Origin: Paracoccus fistulariae
Lineage (GTDB): Bacteria > Pseudomonadota > Alphaproteobacteria > Rhodobacterales > Rhodobacteraceae
Reading direction: 5' to 3'
DNA length: 64,000 nt
Assembly: GCF_028553785.1 (NCBI RefSeq)
Contig: NZ_CP067136.1
Span: 3,160,501 to 3,224,500 of the forward strand
Shown: piece after piece, positions 60,045-64,000 of the stretch
How positions within the stretch are numbered: position 1 is the stretch's first letter
Layout of the letters: each line of letters starts with the position of its first letter
Notes under the pieces: model-generated
What the model saw: only the letters and a program-made list of their open reading frames with translations
Databases searched by the model: none
What the model was told of the DNA's origin: nothing
Made by a program: the position numbers and the translations under genes

Positions 60045-61247
60045 ATGGCAGAAGAAGTGAACGGCCCGTTGCACGGGCTGCGCGTGATTGACCTGACCCG
60101 GGTTCTGTCGGGCCCTTTCTGCACCATGATCCTTGGCGATCTTGGTGCAGATGTCGTCAAGGTCGAGCCGCCCAAGGGCGATCCCGTCCGCGCGCAGGGC
60201 ACGATGACCGACGGGGTCTCGGGCTATTTCGCGGGTTTCAACCGTAACAAACGCTCGATCGTTCTGGATCTTTACAGTCAGGCGGGCCGGGCGGTGCTGT
60301 GCCGGATGCTGGCCGATGCCGATGTGCTGGTCGAGAATTTCCGCCCCGGCACGCTGGACAAGCTGGGACTGGACGCGGCCGCGCTGAAGACGCTGAACCC
60401 GCGCCTGATCGTGGCCAGCATCAACGGCTATGGCAGCACCGGACCCTATACGGATCGCCCGGCCTTCGATTTCATCGCCCAGGCGATGAGCGGCTTCATG
60501 GGTGTGAATGGCGAGGCCGATGGCCCGCCGATGCGCGCCGCGCCTCCGGTCAGTGATCTGGTGGCGGGGATCTATGCTGCGGTGGGCATTCTGGGCGCGG
60601 TGATCGGGCGTGACAGAACCGGGCAGGGCCAGACGGTCGAGGTGGCGATGGTCAACGGGCTGCTGAGCCTGATGGCCTATCTCGCCTCGGAATATTTCGC
60701 CACTGATGAACTGCCGCCGCGCACCGGCAACGATCATCCGCTGGTCTATCCCTATGGGCTGTTTCTCTGCGCGGATGGTCAGATCGCGGTGGCGAATTCG
60801 CACGATCAGATCCTGCAACGTTTCCTTGATACGCTGGACCTTGGTTGGGTGATGGCGGATCCACGCTATGACAGCAATGCCAAGCGGATGGCCGCGCGGG
60901 AAGATCTACGCAGCCTGATCGACAGCCGCATGGCGGGCAAAAGCCGCGATCATTGGCTGGGCGTGCTGAACACGGCGGGGGTGCCCTGCGGGATCGTGCA
61001 GGATCTGTCGCAGGTGGTGGCCGATCCGCAGATCCGGGCGCAGCAGATGGTGATCGAGGCGCCCTGGCAGGACGGCCCGAACCTGCGCGTTCTGGGCTTT
61101 CCGATCAAGCTGGGCCAGACGCCCTGCACCGTCCGCAAACCGGTGCCCCGGCTGGGCGGCAGCACTGCCGAGGTGCTGGCGGAACTGGGCTATTCCGAGG
61201 ATGAGATCGAGGGATTGCGGCAGGCGGGGACCATCGCGCTGGCCTAG
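60045..61247 (+). CDS. Family III CoA-transferase (CaiB/BaiF)
   Basis: This is a 400-residue CoA-transferase with the family N-terminus LHGLRVIDLTRVLSGPFCTM, the CoA-binding NRNKRSIVLDL region, and the catalytic Asp in APPVSDLVAGIYAA (about residue 169). These enzymes move CoA between carboxylic acids. It follows hmgA by 69 bp and may be cotranscribed. A link to aromatic or acetoacetate metabolism is possible but unproved. Confidence 0.9.
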   Translation: MAEEVNGPLHGLRVIDLTRVLSGPFCTMILGDLGADVVKVEPPKGDPVRAQGTMTDGVSGYFAGFNRNKRSIVLDLYSQAGRAVLCRMLADADVLVENFRPGTLDKLGLDAAALKTLNPRLIVASINGYGSTGPYTDRPAFDFIAQAMSGFMGVNGEADGPPMRAAPPVSDLVAGIYAAVGILGAVIGRDRTGQGQTVEVAMVNGLLSLMAYLASEYFATDELPPRTGNDHPLVYPYGLFLCADGQIAVANSHDQILQRFLDTLDLGWVMADPRYDSNAKRMAAREDLRSLIDSRMAGKSRDHWLGVLNTAGVPCGIVQDLSQVVADPQIRAQQMVIEAPWQDGPNLRVLGFPIKLGQTPCTVRKPVPRLGGSTAEVLAELGYSEDEIEGLRQAGTIALA

Positions 61248-61252
61248 AAGGC

Positions 61253-61281
61253 GGCGGGGCCAAGGCTGCCCCGCCGGTTTT
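61253..61281 (+). terminator. Terminator of the CoA-transferase gene
   Basis: The perfect stem GGCGGGGC (61253-61260) with GCCCCGCC (61268-61275) is followed by GG and four Ts, directly behind the stop codon. Confidence 0.7.
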
Positions 61282-61286
61282 CGGCG

Positions 61287-64000
61287 CTATTCGGCGGCGG
61301 TGCGCAGGGCGGCCTTGGCGGGCGCGCGCATCTTCATTTCCAGATACAGACCCGCCTCGTCGCTTTGGCTGCGTGGCCGCGTGGGAAGCTGCGCGGCGAT
61401 CAGCGATTTCGCGCGGGCAAATTCCTCGGGCGTGACGGGACGGTTCTGGAAGGCGGTGACGTCATTGTCGATCAGCAGCGGATAGATCCGCAGGCTGGGG
61501 CCGACCCGCTGCCGCTTGTTGAAATGCAGCCCGACCGCCAGACCGATGGGCTGCACATCAAGCCGGTTGAAGCGTCCCGGCGTGTTCCAGACGAAATTCC
61601 CGATATTGAACAGAACCGGGCAGCCGTCGATCACCTCGGCCTGCTGGGTGATATGCGCGCCATGGCCTATGATCAGATCGACACCGGCGGCGACAAGGGC
61701 GGCGGCGCTGTCGCGCTGGCTGTCGGTGATATCTTCGTAATCGGTGCCCCAATGGGGGAATGCCACGAAGGTCGGGTTTGGCAGCACCTCGCGCAGCGAC
61801 TGGATCTGCTGTGCGATCTGATCGGCGGCAATCGGGGCCACGCCGCCACGCGCGCCATTCGCATACCAGCGGTAGCGGCGATCATATCTGGGGCGATGTT
61901 CGAACCCGGCAAAGATGACCAGCGACTGTTCGATCCCGCCCACGGCAAAGCGGTGGATCAGCGGATGCGTCGCCGTGTCCCGGTCCGCGCCCGCGCCAAA
62001 GGCCGCGATGCCCGCATCGTTCAGCCGGGTCAGCGTCTCGCCCAGACCGGTCATGCCGCAATCCAGCGCGTGATTGTTGGCCAGCGTGACGGCGTCGATC
62101 CCGGCCTGTTGCAACGCCGCGACCGTGTTATCGGGATCGCACCAGCCCAGATATTTCTTGTTGCCCTGCAAGCCCGCATCGGGGCGCGAGGCAAGTGGCA
62201 CTTCAAGGTTTGCGACCGTCAGATGCGACTGCGCCAGAATGCCGCGCAGATTTGCCAGCGAATAGCCGTGACCATGCGTGCCAAGAACCCGTTGCAGATC
62301 GGGCAGGCGAGGGTGGCTCATATAGCTTTCGCCAAAGCCGATATCGCCAAGGAACAGCGCGGTGAACTGATCGGGATCGGCGTCCGCGCGCGGCACGGGC
62401 TGGGCATGTTCGGCACGCTCTTCGATGATCTGCGGATCCACGACGCCCAGATCCAGCCCAAGCGCCCTGACAGCCGCACCAAGCGCATCGGGATCATCGA
62501 CGGGCACGACCCGCTCACCGGCCAGACGCTGGATGGCGGCCGCGACCAGATCGGCGTCCTGCCAGTCCGCGTCGGGCGACAGGATCGCCAGATCGATACG
62601 CTCGACGCCCAGACCCTCTTCGACGATCTGGCTGGGGGTCGCCTCGATCACGGCGGCGTCGATCTGCGCGTCCCAGTCCAGCGCCCCGGCATCGGTCAGC
62701 CGCCGCAGCGGCGTCACCGTGTCGGATTGCGAGATCAGCGCGACGTTACTTGCCGCCTCGGTGGCGGCGGCCTCGATCCGGCGGCGCATCTGGGCGGTCT
62801 GGTCCTGCGTGCCGATCAACGCGATGACCGGCATGCGCGATGGCGCGCCATCCGGGAACAGCATGTCCAGCATCGCATCGGTGATCTGGTGGCCACGGTC
62901 GCCCATCGCGTGGATCTGCATATGGATGCCCGGGCGGCTGTTCACCTCGCAAATGGCGGCCTTGTTGTCGCGCCACGAGACCGCGGGATCGGTGCTGATG
63001 AAATCCACCCCGCAGACATCCAGCCGGACGATCCGGGCGGCCTGCACGGCCAGTTCGCGGTTGTCGGGGTGGATCATGTCGGTGATGTCGATGCCTTCCC
63101 CCCCGCGCGAGACGTTGGATTCCCGCCGCAGCAGCACGGTCTGGCCCTTTTTCGGAACGCTGTCAGGTTGCAGCCCCTGTTCGGCCAGCACTTCCAGCGC
63201 GTTGTCATCCAGTTTCAGCAGCCGCATGATCGCCATGCTGCTGGGCAGCACCCGTTCACGTTCGGGGCGAAGGTTTTCACGCTCGATCAGTTTCGCGACG
63301 GTCGAGGTGCCGTCGCCCGTGACCTGCGCGGCGCGGCGATGGCAGGCGGCGACCATGCGGCCATCGATGATCAGCAGGCGATATTCCTCGCCCTCGATCA
63401 GGCTTTCGACCAGCACATGCGGGGACACTTCTTGCGCGCGTTTGAAGGCCCGCGCGAGATGCGCCTCATCCGTGACCCCGACAGTCACGCCGCGCCCCAT
63501 ATTCCCATCGCGCGGCTTCACCACGACGGGAAATCCGATCCGTGCCGCAAATCGCGCCGCCGCGCTTGCGTTCCGGGTGACATATTGCTGCGCCACCGGC
63601 AGGCCCGCCTGTTGCAGAATACGATGCGCAATCCCCTTGTTGCGCGACAGCGCGCCCCCGATCGAAGAGGTATTCGTCGATTCCGACCCCTTGAGCACAT
63701 GTGAGTACTGCCCCAGTCCAAGCTGGATGTAATGCGACTGATGCAGCACCGACCAGGGGATGCCGCGCGCAATGGCGGCCTTTGCGATCTTCAGCGAATC
63801 CGCAGCCGGGGTCTCGCGCCGCGTCGCGGCCATGAAGCCGGTCAGTTCTTCGATGAACAGATCGTAAAGCGCCCGGGCCTTTGCCCCGTCCAGCATGGCC
63901 TGTGCCATCGCGATGGCCACCCTGGCGGCGGCCAGACCCACGCTTTCGGATTTGACTTCGTAAAGCGCGATCCCCTGCCGTTCCAGTTCGGCGGGGCTGG
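61287..64000 (-). CDS. ATP-grasp / degenerate Mur-ligase / CapA fusion protein, N-terminus outside window
   Basis: More than 900 residues are visible and the frame is open past 64000, so the start is missing. The first part matches cyanophycin-synthetase-like proteins: LYEVKSESVG, then an ATP-grasp domain (VVKPRDGNMGRGVTVGV, LVESLIEGEEYRLLIIDGR, AICEVNSRPGIHMQ). Where cyanophycin synthetases have a Mur-ligase P-loop (GTNGKTT) this protein reads VIALIGTQDQTAQM, so that site is lost. The C-terminal 320 residues are a CapA-type phosphoesterase-like domain: FLGDIGFGESY, NLEVPL, TLANNHALDCGM, FPHWGTDYED, IGHGAHITQQ, LFNIGNFVWN. It could ligate amino acids to an acidic polymer or peptide and act on its export or anchoring. 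The reaction is unknown. Confidence 0.85.
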   Translation of the reverse strand, partial: SPAELERQGIALYEVKSESVGLAAARVAIAMAQAMLDGAKARALYDLFIEELTGFMAATRRETPAADSLKIAKAAIARGIPWSVLHQSHYIQLGLGQYSHVLKGSESTNTSSIGGALSRNKGIAHRILQQAGLPVAQQYVTRNASAAARFAARIGFPVVVKPRDGNMGRGVTVGVTDEAHLARAFKRAQEVSPHVLVESLIEGEEYRLLIIDGRMVAACHRRAAQVTGDGTSTVAKLIERENLRPERERVLPSSMAIMRLLKLDDNALEVLAEQGLQPDSVPKKGQTVLLRRESNVSRGGEGIDITDMIHPDNRELAVQAARIVRLDVCGVDFISTDPAVSWRDNKAAICEVNSRPGIHMQIHAMGDRGHQITDAMLDMLFPDGAPSRMPVIALIGTQDQTAQMRRRIEAAATEAASNVALISQSDTVTPLRRLTDAGALDWDAQIDAAVIEATPSQIVEEGLGVERIDLAILSPDADWQDADLVAAAIQRLAGERVVPVDDPDALGAAVRALGLDLGVVDPQIIEERAEHAQPVPRADADPDQFTALFLGDIGFGESYMSHPRLPDLQRVLGTHGHGYSLANLRGILAQSHLTVANLEVPLASRPDAGLQGNKKYLGWCDPDNTVAALQQAGIDAVTLANNHALDCGMTGLGETLTRLNDAGIAAFGAGADRDTATHPLIHRFAVGGIEQSLVIFAGFEHRPRYDRRYRWYANGARGGVAPIAADQIAQQIQSLREVLPNPTFVAFPHWGTDYEDITDSQRDSAAALVAAGVDLIIGHGAHITQQAEVIDGCPVLFNIGNFVWNTPGRFNRLDVQPIGLAVGLHFNKRQRVGPSLRIYPLLIDNDVTAFQNRPVTPEEFARAKSLIAAQLPTRPRSQSDEAGLYLEMKMRAPAKAALRTAAE

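Overview
The window looks like chromosomal DNA of a Rhodobacteraceae alphaproteobacterium, most likely Paracoccus or a close relative. The evidence is the high G+C content, dense coding with ATGA/TAATG start-stop overlaps, Aap/Bzt-type amino-acid transport, and the block rpmH-rnpA-yidD / ttcA / yidC / MOSC / engB / argB. The species cannot be fixed from the sequence alone.

Layout. (1) 1-10.95 kb is core genome: the end of an amino-acid ABC transporter, a minus-strand housekeeping run (rpmH, rnpA, yidD, then ttcA, yidC, MOSC protein, engB, argB, sixA-like), an alpha/beta hydrolase, an orphan histidine kinase and tRNA-Arg(ACG). (2) 10.95-15.5 kb is accessory: a possible structured RNA with a terminator, an Xre-type regulator with a membrane tail, a Ner-like regulator, a collapsed TnsA/TniQ transposon remnant, a broken UvrD-like helicase and an AP2-domain protein. 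(3) 15.7-23.4 kb is an orphan type VI secretion island: VgrG, a lipase-like effector, three tandem ankyrin-type immunity copies, a DUF4123 adaptor, and a downstream gene destroyed by a truncated IS630-type element. (4) 23.3-32.8 kb is an FbpABC/AfuABC-like ABC transporter with a histidine phosphatase, placed next to a PgtC-PgtB-PgtA-like sensing system. I read it as organophosphate (sugar phosphate or phosphoglycerate) uptake rather than iron uptake. (5) 32.9-36.7 kb is a three-gene operon (adenylation protein, membrane ferredoxin-reductase-like protein, crotonase) that resembles a split form of the fungal TmpL protein. (6) 36.8-45.7 kb holds a DUF6502/DUF5666 pair, a TspO-like membrane protein, a fasciclin protein next to an ECF sigma/anti-sigma pair, and an RND efflux pump. 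(7) 45.8-61.3 kb is an aromatic-acid catabolic region built around homogentisate: hppD, hmgA, maiA, fahA, a TRAP transporter, a flavin monooxygenase plus DUF2783 pair that may supply homogentisate from 3-hydroxyphenylacetate, two MBL-fold proteins, four regulators (Lrp, two MarR, LuxR), and a CoA-transferase. (8) 61.3 kb to the end is a large fusion of ATP-grasp, degenerate Mur-ligase and CapA domains that runs off the window.

The genes of region 7 form one pathway. HppD makes homogentisate from 4-hydroxyphenylpyruvate, HmgA opens the ring, MaiA isomerises maleylacetoacetate and FahA yields fumarate plus acetoacetate. Repeated DNA motifs suggest two regulatory circuits: an identical 18-bp box lies upstream of fahA and of the MBL/monooxygenase operon, and three TTGC-N4-GCAA sites lie in the marR-hmgA intergenic region, one of them in the spacer of a near-consensus promoter.

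The observations I consider most novel are the mosaic immunity array that carries tail fragments of effector genes, the paired sensor and transporter binding proteins of the Pgt/Afu-like locus with its ATPase-degenerate response regulator, the split TmpL-like operon, and the ATP-grasp/CapA fusion.
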